NCBI GenBank assembly: GCA_937950565.1
Contig: CALFCS010000099.1
Span: 1-37,026 of the forward strand
Length of the DNA stretch: 37,026 nt
Reading direction: 5' to 3'
Source of the DNA: an uncultured Lachnospiraceae bacterium
GTDB taxonomy: Bacteria; Bacillota; Clostridia; Lachnospirales; Lachnospiraceae
Both the position numbers and the translations under genes were made by a program. Below are positions 6,290-12,937 of the stretch, piece by piece. How positions within the stretch are numbered: position 1 is the first letter of the stretch; the number at the start of each line of letters is the position of its first letter. Below the pieces are notes generated by a model that did no database searches, had not been told where the DNA came from, and saw nothing but the letters and a program-made list of their open reading frames with translations.

Positions 6290-7546
6290 ATGATTGAATT
6301 AAAACAAGCAGCAGAACGGGTAATTCTGGCAGGAGTCAGTGTGGGCAGGCAGGAGGATGTAGAAGCATCGCTAAAGGAGCTTTCAGAGCTGGCATCTACG
6401 GCTGGCGCTCAGACGGTAGGTACGGTGATACAGACACGTGATCAGATTCACCCGGGAACTTATGTGGGAAAAGGGAAAATACAGGAAATCAAGGATTTGT
6501 TGTGGGAGCTGGATGCAACAGGTATCATTTGCGATGATGAACTGTCACCGGTACAGATGAAGAATCTCCAGGACGAACTGGATGTAAAGGTGATGGACCG
6601 CACACTGGTAATTCTTGATATTTTTGCGGCGCGTGCCTCTACGAGTGAAGGGAAGATTCAGGTGGAGCTTGCGCAGCTTAAATATCGGCAGACAAGGCTT
6701 ACCGGATTCGGAACTGCGATGTCCAGACTTGGAGGCGGAATTGGAACGAGAGGACCGGGAGAGAAGAAGCTGGAGGTAGACAGACGTCTGATCAAAAGCA
6801 GGATTGCACAGCTTAACCGTGAGTTGAAGGATGTAAAGCGGCATCGTGAGGTGACAAGGGAACAGCGGAGAAAAAGCCATATTCCCGTTGCTGCGATTGT
6901 AGGGTATACGAATGCCGGAAAATCAACGCTTTTAAATGCCCTTACAGGGGCGGATATTCTGGCAGAGGATAAGTTATTTGCAACCCTGGACCCGACGACA
7001 AGGAACTTAAAGCTTCCTACAGGGCAGGAGATTCTTCTGACAGATACGGTAGGATTCATAAGAAAGCTTCCGCATCATTTGATCGAGGCTTTTAGAAGCA
7101 CGCTGGAAGAAGCGAAATATGCAGATATCATCCTGCATGTGGTGGATGTGTCGAATGAGCAGATGGATGAGCAGATGTACACCGTATATGAGACACTGGA
7201 CAGCCTTGGCGTGAAGGATAAACCGATTATTACAATCTTTAATAAACAGGATAAGATAGAGGAAGAGGTTATTATCCGGGACTTCCGTGCAGATTATACA
7301 GTGAAGATATCGGCTAGGAACAAGGAAGGATTTCCAGAGCTTTTAAGGACAATCGAGGCAGTTTTAAGAGAACAGAAAGTGGCAGTGGAGGGCGTTTACG
7401 CATATTCTGAGGTGTCAAAAATACAGCTCATCCGTAAATATGGGGAGCTTAAGGAAGAGGAATACCGCGAGGACGGCATCTTTGTGAGTGCGTATGTTCC
7501 GGCGGAGCTCTATCATAAGGTGAAAGCCTCAGACAGAGTTTCCTGA
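6290..7546 (+). CDS. hflX: GTPase HflX
   Basis: Ribosome-associated translational GTPase that can split 70S/50S particles under stress. The open frame extends upstream to 6158, but ATG 6290 has AGGAG 4 nt before it and the family N-terminus (MIELKQAAERVILAGV) begins there, giving 418 residues. The N-terminal HflX domain contains HPGTYVGKGK and the glycine-rich linker GGGIGTRGPGEKKLEVDRR. Then come G1 GYTNAGKST, the G2/G3 regions DPTTRN and DTVGFI, G4 FNKQD and G5 SARNKEG. A C-terminal ~50-residue extension follows. Its start is 10 nt after the lipoprotein stop. Identification is firm. Confidence 0.96.
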   Translation: MIELKQAAERVILAGVSVGRQEDVEASLKELSELASTAGAQTVGTVIQTRDQIHPGTYVGKGKIQEIKDLLWELDATGIICDDELSPVQMKNLQDELDVKVMDRTLVILDIFAARASTSEGKIQVELAQLKYRQTRLTGFGTAMSRLGGGIGTRGPGEKKLEVDRRLIKSRIAQLNRELKDVKRHREVTREQRRKSHIPVAAIVGYTNAGKSTLLNALTGADILAEDKLFATLDPTTRNLKLPTGQEILLTDTVGFIRKLPHHLIEAFRSTLEEAKYADIILHVVDVSNEQMDEQMYTVYETLDSLGVKDKPIITIFNKQDKIEEEVIIRDFRADYTVKISARNKEGFPELLRTIEAVLREQKVAVEGVYAYSEVSKIQLIRKYGELKEEEYREDGIFVSAYVPAELYHKVKASDRVS

Positions 7547-7573
7547 AACGATACGTTATGAGTATTATTTGTG

Positions 7574-7602
7574 TTGAAATGCGAATGGATGCTTGATATG
7601 AT
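7574..7602 (+). promoter_or_regulatory. Promoter of dapF-like gene
   Basis: TTGAAA (7574-7579), 17-bp spacer, TATGAT (7597-7602). It leaves a ~50-nt leader before the ATG at 7660. Confidence 0.6.
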
Positions 7603-7659
7603 AGAGATAAGAGAATTACAATATAAGACAGAAAGTCATTGAAAATATGGAGGTGTAGA

Positions 7660-8526
7660 ATGAAAGTTGTATTAGAGCGTTATCATGGACTTGGAAATGA
7701 TTATGTTGTGTTTGATCCAAATAAAAATGAACTGGAGCTGAATCCGGGAAATGTAAAAATGATTTGTGACCGTAATGCGGGACTTGGCGCTGATGGTGTG
7801 CTGGAAGGACCGATTTTGAAAGAGGACGGTATGTATGTAAAGATATGGAATCCGGATGGAAGTGAGTCTGAGACAAGTGGAAATGGTGTGCGTATTTTTG
7901 CAAAATATCTGAAGGATGCCAGCTATGTGCAGAAGAAGAATTTTAAATTATATACTGCAAATGGGGCGGTAGAGGTAACTTTCTTAAATGAAGACGGCAG
8001 CAGGCTCCGTGTATCGATGGGCAGGCTTTCTTTCCAGAGTGATGAGATTCCGGTGACAGGAGAAAGCCGTGAGGTGATCAATGAAGATATGGTATTTGGA
8101 AGGACACTTTATCCGGTGACCTGTGTAAATATTGGTAATCCGCATTGCGTGATTCCAATGCGTGAGATTTCAAAACACCTCGTATGTAAAATTGGAGATT
8201 ATGCGGAGCGGGCGAGATATTTCCCGAACCGAATCAATACACAGATTATGAAGGTGATCGATAAAGAGCACATTGCAATTGAGATTTATGAGAGAGGAGC
8301 AGGTTACACGCTTGCTTCTGGAACTGGTGCTTGTGCGGCCGCAGGTGTAGCGTATAAGCTTGGCATGACAAACAGCAAGGTGATCGTGCAGATGCCGGGG
8401 GGAGAACTTCAGGTTGAAGTGGAAGATGACTGGAGTGTGCACATGACAGGAGATGTTTTCTATATTGCAAAGCTGACGCTGAGTAATGAGTTTGCAGAAA
8501 AATTAAGAGGAGTGTCAGCGGACTAG
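7660..8526 (+). CDS. dapF: Diaminopimelate epimerase family protein with both catalytic Cys replaced by Ser
   Basis: DapF normally converts LL- to meso-diaminopimelate for lysine and peptidoglycan by a two-cysteine, cofactor-free mechanism. The start is ATG 7660 (GGAGGTG 5 nt upstream); the in-frame TTG at 7639 is rejected. The 288-residue protein keeps the family fold: YHGLGNDYVVFD, NPDGSESET, NIGNPHCVI and ERGAGYTLASGTGAC. However, canonical CGNG reads SGNG (Ser73) and canonical ACGTGAC reads ASGTGAC (Ser220); Cys225 is retained but is not the catalytic position. The enzyme may use Ser, have another substrate, or be inactive. Related racemases (histidine racemase, PhzF fold) are alternatives. 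It is followed 29 nt later by a GNAT gene. Family membership is secure; the dapF function is uncertain. Confidence 0.8.
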   Translation: MKVVLERYHGLGNDYVVFDPNKNELELNPGNVKMICDRNAGLGADGVLEGPILKEDGMYVKIWNPDGSESETSGNGVRIFAKYLKDASYVQKKNFKLYTANGAVEVTFLNEDGSRLRVSMGRLSFQSDEIPVTGESREVINEDMVFGRTLYPVTCVNIGNPHCVIPMREISKHLVCKIGDYAERARYFPNRINTQIMKVIDKEHIAIEIYERGAGYTLASGTGACAAAGVAYKLGMTNSKVIVQMPGGELQVEVEDDWSVHMTGDVFYIAKLTLSNEFAEKLRGVSAD

Positions 8527-8555
8527 GCAGCGCCTGTCCGGAGAGGAAAAGGAGT

Positions 8556-9038
8556 ATGAATATACGAAAGACGCAGATGTCGGAGCTTTCCAGAATTGAA
8601 GAAATATATGCTTATGCCAGGGAACAGATGAAGAGAACCGGGAATCCTGAACAATGGGGAGACAGCAGACCGGACAGAGAGACTTTGGTAAAAGATATTG
8701 AAGCTTCCATCAGTTATGTTCTGGAAGAAGACGGAGAAATCCATGGTGTTTTTGTGTTTTTTGTGGGAGAAGATCCGGATTATAAGGTGATAGAGGACGG
8801 CGCGTGGAAGAATGAACTTCCTTATGGCGTGATTCACAGAGTAGCAGGAGATGGTTCCAGAAAAGGGATTCTGGAGAACATTGTAAAGTATTGCAGCGCT
8901 GTTATTTCGAATCTTCGCATGGATACGCATCAGGATAACCGGGTTATGCAGCATGTGTTGGAAAAGAATGGATTTGAAAGATGCGGAATTGTCTATGTAG
9001 AAGGCGGAAACCGCAGGATCGCTTATCAGAAGGTATAA
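8556..9038 (+). CDS. GNAT-family N-acetyltransferase
   Basis: A 160-residue single-domain acyl-CoA-dependent acetyltransferase, substrate unknown. The N-terminal beta1-alpha1 (MNIRKTQMSELSRIEEIYAYA) and the C-terminal motif TDxxNxxMxxVLEKNGFERCGIVYV (as DTHQDNRVMQHVLEKNGF) are typical of GNAT proteins. The central acetyl-CoA loop is atypical: AGDGSRKGILENIVKY instead of Q/RxxGxG/A. GGAGAGG at 8540-8546 gives a normal 9-nt spacing. It is the second gene of the dapF-like transcription unit and is followed directly by a strong terminator. Confidence 0.88.
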   Translation: MNIRKTQMSELSRIEEIYAYAREQMKRTGNPEQWGDSRPDRETLVKDIEASISYVLEEDGEIHGVFVFFVGEDPDYKVIEDGAWKNELPYGVIHRVAGDGSRKGILENIVKYCSAVISNLRMDTHQDNRVMQHVLEKNGFERCGIVYVEGGNRRIAYQKV

Positions 9039-9044
9039 GATTAA

Positions 9045-9091
9045 GCCACAAGACCACTTATGTGCAAGCACATTGTGGTTTTGTGGCTTTT
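9045..9091 (+). terminator. Long rho-independent terminator
   Basis: GCCACAAGACCAC (9045-9057) pairs with GTGGTTTTGTGGC (9075-9087) with one G-T pair. The inner part ATGTGC..GCACAT extends the stem. A TTTT tract follows. It ends the dapF-like/GNAT unit and faces the convergent LiaF-like gene, for which the same hairpin (with a poorer T-tract) could also serve. Confidence 0.85.
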
Positions 9092-9118
9092 GACTTTGGC
9101 ATTTTATACATACATATT

Positions 9119-9829
9119 TTATACATAGATAATTTCCACTCCTGCAAAGGATACTTTTCCGGACAGTGTGACAACCGGAGCACCTGTGGTGTTTGCCATA
9201 TTTTTTTCATTAATCCCGCCAAAAGTGCAGTTTGTGTGATTGATAACTTTCCAGGTTCGGGGGATATATAATTCCACGCCGCCAAAGGAAATATCCAGAT
9301 AGATGTCCGCGTTTCCGTTCTGAATCAGTGCATTGTCAAAGAATACTTTCAGTGAGCCGAAGGAGCATTTCAGGCGGGCGCTCTGGAAATTGTCAGAGTT
9401 TATGTATTTGATGCTTCCGCCAAAGGAGACATCAAAATCCATCTGCGTATCTTCTACGGTTTCCACTGTCTCACTAAACCGGTTTCCATAATGTCTCATA
9501 CAGCCTTCTCCATGTCTGTCAGGTTTCTTTACCGGGTGATAAAAGAAGCTGCATCCAATGCTGCAAAGGAGCGCGGCGCCAAGTACCGGCCACGGAGTGA
9601 TTGCCTCGATTCCGAGAAATTCATCGAATACAATACAAAGGAATGCGAGGGAAAATAATACTCCGCTGATGCTTTTGGAAAAAATACTCTTTATCAGGCA
9701 GCCTGCAAAGAATACACCAAGAGTCAGACTCCAGAAGCTGATGTCTCCGAGAAGACCGAGTCTGCTTACAATCAGAAATACCGCAGCGCCGATAAAAAAC
9801 AGACCCCAAAAGATTTTTGATGCTTTCAT
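9119..9829 (-). CDS. LiaF-like membrane protein (four TM helices plus beta-repeat domain)
   Basis: A 236-residue membrane protein. The N-terminal half has four hydrophobic helices: FWGLFFIGAAVFLIVS, LTLGVFFAGCLIKSIF, SGVLFSLAFLCIVF and PVLGAALLCSIGCSFF. The C-terminal half has the repeating beta pattern of LiaF/VraT-type cell-envelope stress proteins (VSFGGSIKYI, ISFGGVELYIPRTWKV, CTFGGINE, VSFAGVEIIYV). In LiaFSR, LiaF restrains the sensor kinase; here no LiaS/LiaR neighbours exist. Instead it follows a LytTR regulator by 6 nt, with ribosome site GAAAAGAGG overlapping the regulator's end. It probably forms a membrane/regulator pair that senses envelope state. The exact ligand is unknown. Confidence 0.85.
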   Translation of the reverse strand: MKASKIFWGLFFIGAAVFLIVSRLGLLGDISFWSLTLGVFFAGCLIKSIFSKSISGVLFSLAFLCIVFDEFLGIEAITPWPVLGAALLCSIGCSFFYHPVKKPDRHGEGCMRHYGNRFSETVETVEDTQMDFDVSFGGSIKYINSDNFQSARLKCSFGSLKVFFDNALIQNGNADIYLDISFGGVELYIPRTWKVINHTNCTFGGINEKNMANTTGAPVVTLSGKVSFAGVEIIYV

Positions 9830-9835
9830 ATACGT

Positions 9836-10288
9836 TTACCTCTTTTCTTCCAGCCGTTCTTTCAACGGCTTATAATAATATCTTGATATGTATACCTGCT
9901 TATGTGTCCCTTGAAACTGGGCAATGCAGGAGGAAGGGAGAGTTTTTGTGATGGAGTGGATACGTCTGGTATTTAGTATCGTTGACTTTGACACACGCAT
10001 AAAGAAACCGGGAAGCAGTTCTTCCAGTTCATAGAGGCGATGTCTTGTCTCATAAATATTTTTTCCTGTATGGGCAAAAACATTACCACCTTCTGTCTCG
10101 AAAAACAGAATCTCCTCGATGGGGAGATAATATGCAGTTTCTTCCTTGTAAAATGTAAATTTCTGCGTCGATGTCAGAGCGTCTGAGACGGCTTGCTGGA
10201 TTCTATGTATATCCGGGCTCAGATTCCTGGCACGGATGATAATCTCATCTTCCGACAGTCCATTGTCAATTTCGATCCGTATCTTCAT
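9836..10288 (-). CDS. Stand-alone LytTR-family DNA-binding regulator
   Basis: A 150-residue regulator. ATG 10288 is chosen because AAGGAGAGG precedes it by 6-7 nt; the open frame continues upstream without start signals. Residues ~1-45 form a short charged N-terminal segment (MKIRIEIDNGLSEDEIIIRA). Residues ~46-146 are the LytTR fold: FYKEETAYYLPIEEILFFE, the family signature FMRVSKSTILNTRRI, and a C-terminal YISRYYYKPLKERL. There is no receiver domain, so it is not a classic response regulator. LytTR/membrane-protein pairs in Firmicutes often control themselves. A candidate 21-bp direct-repeat operator lies just upstream. The partner here is LiaF-like rather than the DUF3021 protein common beside such regulators. 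Confidence 0.9.
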   Translation of the reverse strand: MKIRIEIDNGLSEDEIIIRARNLSPDIHRIQQAVSDALTSTQKFTFYKEETAYYLPIEEILFFETEGGNVFAHTGKNIYETRHRLYELEELLPGFFMRVSKSTILNTRRIHSITKTLPSSCIAQFQGTHKQVYISRYYYKPLKERLEEKR

Positions 10289-10308
10289 GTTACACCTCTC
10301 CTTGCATT

Positions 10309-10338
10309 TATCTAAACATATTTCAAAATGAAAGTAAA
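10309..10338 (-). promoter_or_regulatory. Putative promoter of LytTR/LiaF-like operon
   Basis: On the minus strand TTTACT (10338-10333) and TAGATA (10314-10309) are 18 bp apart. Both are imperfect, as expected for an activator-dependent promoter. The paired LytTR-like repeats end 10 bp upstream of this -35. Confidence 0.4.
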
Positions 10339-10347
10339 CAGAATTCC

Positions 10348-10377
10348 GGTAAGTGGGTAAAATGTTAAGGTAAGTGG
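10348..10377. promoter_or_regulatory. Paired direct repeats, candidate LytTR operator
   Basis: GGTAAGTGG occurs at 10348-10356 and again at 10369-10377, exactly 21 bp apart (two helical turns, 12-bp spacer). On the minus strand the unit extends to ACC-CACTTACC. LytTR domains (AgrA, VirR, ComE) bind pairs of ~9-bp direct repeats with this spacing. The site lies between the divergent promoters, next to the LytTR gene's own -35. Confidence 0.6.
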
Positions 10378-10399
10378 TAATATTCAGAAAAATCAAGGG

Positions 10400-10428
10400 T
10401 TGAGATTGTGTGTGATTTATCTTATAAT
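10400..10428 (+). promoter_or_regulatory. Promoter of c-di-GMP phosphorelay operon
   Basis: TTGAGA (10400-10405), 17-bp spacer, TATAAT (10423-10428). Its -35 lies 22 bp from the GGTAAGTGG repeats, so the LytTR protein could also influence this promoter. Confidence 0.7.
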
Positions 10429-10493
10429 AGGATGAAGCAAGAGATGTAATGAATATTTTTGGTAATATAGATAACAAAGAGGAAAGATTAATT

Positions 10494-12545
10494 ATGTGTC
10501 AGGATAATCCGCAAAAACAAAAAATATTAATTGTAGACGACTCAGAAATTAACCGATCGATTCTGTCCGATATTCTTGGAGAAGAATATGGGATACTTGA
10601 GGCGGAGGATGGTGTTGTGGCCATTGAGATGCTTCAGGAACATGTTATGGAGATTTCCGCAGTGCTGCTGGATATTGTGATGCCGCGCATGGATGGTTTT
10701 GAGGTTCTGACTGTGATGAACCAGCGGGGATGGATTGAAAATATTCCGGTTATCATTATTTCCGCAGAGAGTGGTTCCAAGCAGATTGAACAGGCATATA
10801 ATCTGGGGGTTACCGATTTTATTATGAGACCTTTTGATGCGCTGATTGTCTACCGCCGGGTGGTGAACACGGTTCTGCTGTACACAAAGCAGAGAAAATT
10901 ACTCAGTCTTGTGGTTGACCAGATTGAAGAGAAGGAACGTCTTAGCAATATAATGGTTGATATTCTCAGTCATATCGTAGAATTCCGAAATGGGGAGAGC
11001 GGCCAGCATATTATCCATATCCGTACATTTACAGAAGTGATGTTAAGACAACTGCAGAGAATGACAGATCGTTATTCCCTGACGAAGGCAGATATTTCCA
11101 GAATCAGCCTGGCGGCTTCCCTTCATGATATCGGGAAAATTGCGATTGATGAAAAAATCCTCAATAAGCCCGGGAAATTGACAAAAGAAGAATTTGAAGT
11201 GATGAAGACACATGCGCTGGCGGGGGCACAGATGCTGGAAAACCTGCCGAATTATCAAGATACTGATTTTGTCAGGACTGCATGGGAAATCTGCCGCTGG
11301 CATCATGAGCGTTATGACGGACGGGGATATCCGGATGGCCTGAAGGGGGAAGAAATTCCGATTTCTGCTCAGGTAATTGCGCTGGCGGATGTATATGACG
11401 CACTGATCAGCGACCGGTGTTATAAAGCCGCAATTCCTCATGATATTGCGGTTCAGATGATATTGAATGGTGAATGTGGCGCATTCAGTCCGTTGCTTTT
11501 GGAATGTCTGCGTCAGGTGGAGGGGATTCTGAATACGGAATTTATACATACACAATCGCAGGAGAGACAAATTACAGGTACTGGTATTTTGAAAGAAATA
11601 CTTCATGGCGAAAAAGTTTTTGCTTCAGAACGTTCCCTGTATCTGATTGACCAGGAACGGATGAGTTATGGGTTCTTTTCCAGTATGAAGGAAGAAATAC
11701 AGTTCCGGTATACTGCGGTGGATAATGTGCTGAAAATATCACCCTGGGGAGCTGAAAAGCTGGGGATTGAAGAGGTTATTGCCGATCCGATACACAATGA
11801 CAAGATTCTGGAGATTTTGTCAGACCATACCTGCAGGGATGCTTGTAAAGAAATTCTTAACAGTAAGCCGGAACATGCCACATTTGATTATGAATGTCCG
11901 CTTATTATTAATGGAACGCCCCACTGGCACCGGATTACGCTTCAGGTACAATGGAAAGGCGATAAGCGTACCGGAGTAATGGGAAGGGCGCTTGACATTC
12001 ATGATTCACGAATGAAGCTCGATGCACTGAAAAAGAAAGCTTCTCACGATCCGGCGACAAAGCTTTTGAACCATGCCAGCGCTAAGAAGCGGATACTCAG
12101 GCAGATAGAGGCGGTGCCGGACGGAGAGTTTGTACTAACTGTTTTTGATTTGGATAATTTTAAGATGTTTAACGATACATATGGACATAGTTTTGGTGAC
12201 CGTGTTTTAAAATATGTTGCAGAAAAATTGCGGGATAATGTGCGTGGAAATGATATCATTGCACGGATAGGCGGTGACGAATTCCTGATTTTTATGGAAT
12301 GCCATACAGGAATTGAAAATGTGTTGACACGTATTTTTAATGCTCTTACCGGAACTTATGAAGGTGTTTCCGTTTCTATTTCTATGGGCGCGGCAAGGAC
12401 GTCTGTAGCAGGTAAGGAATACGATGGATTATTTCATGCTGCGGATCAGGCGCTTTATTCCGCAAAAAGGGCAGGCCGGGGACGCTGTCTGTTCTATGAT
12501 GATTCTATGAAGGAAACGCTTTCTACTGTTTTTACGAAAAATTAA
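10494..12545 (+). CDS. REC-HD-GYP-PAS-GGDEF dual c-di-GMP enzyme/response regulator
   Basis: A cytoplasmic response regulator of 683 residues with both c-di-GMP-degrading and -making domains. Start ATG 10494 is favoured (AGAGGAAAG about 9 nt upstream) over ATG 10449, which is only ~13 nt from the expected transcription start. REC: VDDSE near the N-terminus, phospho-acceptor Asp60 in LLDIVMPRMDG. HD-GYP: His211-Asp212 in LHDIGKIAIDEKIL, HHE at 270-272, GYP at 278-280, DVYDAL. A PAS-like segment spans ~395-510. GGDEF: intact GGDEF at 593-597 with an RxxD inhibitory I-site (RGND) five residues before it. Both catalytic centres look complete. The next two genes encode an HPt protein and a hybrid kinase, so phosphotransfer to Asp60 is expected to set the balance. 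Which activity dominates cannot be read from sequence. Confidence 0.93.
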   Translation: MCQDNPQKQKILIVDDSEINRSILSDILGEEYGILEAEDGVVAIEMLQEHVMEISAVLLDIVMPRMDGFEVLTVMNQRGWIENIPVIIISAESGSKQIEQAYNLGVTDFIMRPFDALIVYRRVVNTVLLYTKQRKLLSLVVDQIEEKERLSNIMVDILSHIVEFRNGESGQHIIHIRTFTEVMLRQLQRMTDRYSLTKADISRISLAASLHDIGKIAIDEKILNKPGKLTKEEFEVMKTHALAGAQMLENLPNYQDTDFVRTAWEICRWHHERYDGRGYPDGLKGEEIPISAQVIALADVYDALISDRCYKAAIPHDIAVQMILNGECGAFSPLLLECLRQVEGILNTEFIHTQSQERQITGTGILKEILHGEKVFASERSLYLIDQERMSYGFFSSMKEEIQFRYTAVDNVLKISPWGAEKLGIEEVIADPIHNDKILEILSDHTCRDACKEILNSKPEHATFDYECPLIINGTPHWHRITLQVQWKGDKRTGVMGRALDIHDSRMKLDALKKKASHDPATKLLNHASAKKRILRQIEAVPDGEFVLTVFDLDNFKMFNDTYGHSFGDRVLKYVAEKLRDNVRGNDIIARIGGDEFLIFMECHTGIENVLTRIFNALTGTYEGVSVSISMGAARTSVAGKEYDGLFHAADQALYSAKRAGRGRCLFYDDSMKETLSTVFTKN

Positions 12546-12570
12546 GAGGTAGGATAAAGGAGGAATATCG

Positions 12571-12936
12571 ATGACACTACAAGAATGTTATGCTGCCATA
12601 GGCGGCAATTATGAGGATGTTGCCGCACGGCTTCGCAGCGATAGGCTGGTACAGAAATTCATTCTGCGTTTTTTAGAGGACAAGAGTTACGAATTGTTTT
12701 GTACTTCAATGAAAGAGAAAAATTATGAAGAAGCTTTTCGGGCTGCTCATACAATAAAAGGTGTATGTCAGAATCTCAGTTTTACCCGTCTGCTGGAATC
12801 AAGCAGTGCAATGTCTGAGGCGCTGCGCCATGGCTGGACGCCGGAAGCAGATGCGCTAATCAGCAGTCTGCAGGAGGATTACCAGATGACTGTAGATGTA
12901 ATTCAAAAGTTCCAGAAAGAATGCGGAGGACAGTAA
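12571..12936 (+). CDS. Free-standing HPt phosphotransfer protein
   Basis: A 121-residue helical protein carrying the histidine phosphotransfer motif AAHTIKGVCQNL, with phosphorylatable His60 followed by the usual Lys63-Gly64. HPt proteins shuttle phosphate between receiver domains of hybrid kinases and response regulators. AAAGGAGG precedes the ATG at a normal distance. It lies 25 nt after the REC-HD-GYP-GGDEF gene and 1 nt before the hybrid kinase start, so the three genes almost certainly form one transcriptional and functional unit. Confidence 0.92.
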   Translation: MTLQECYAAIGGNYEDVAARLRSDRLVQKFILRFLEDKSYELFCTSMKEKNYEEAFRAAHTIKGVCQNLSFTRLLESSSAMSEALRHGWTPEADALISSLQEDYQMTVDVIQKFQKECGGQ

Positions 12937-12937
12937 G

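Noticed and set aside
9888..10477. LytTR gene starting at 10477
   Set aside because: The extension overlaps the divergent promoter and operator region; AAGGAGAGG supports 10288.
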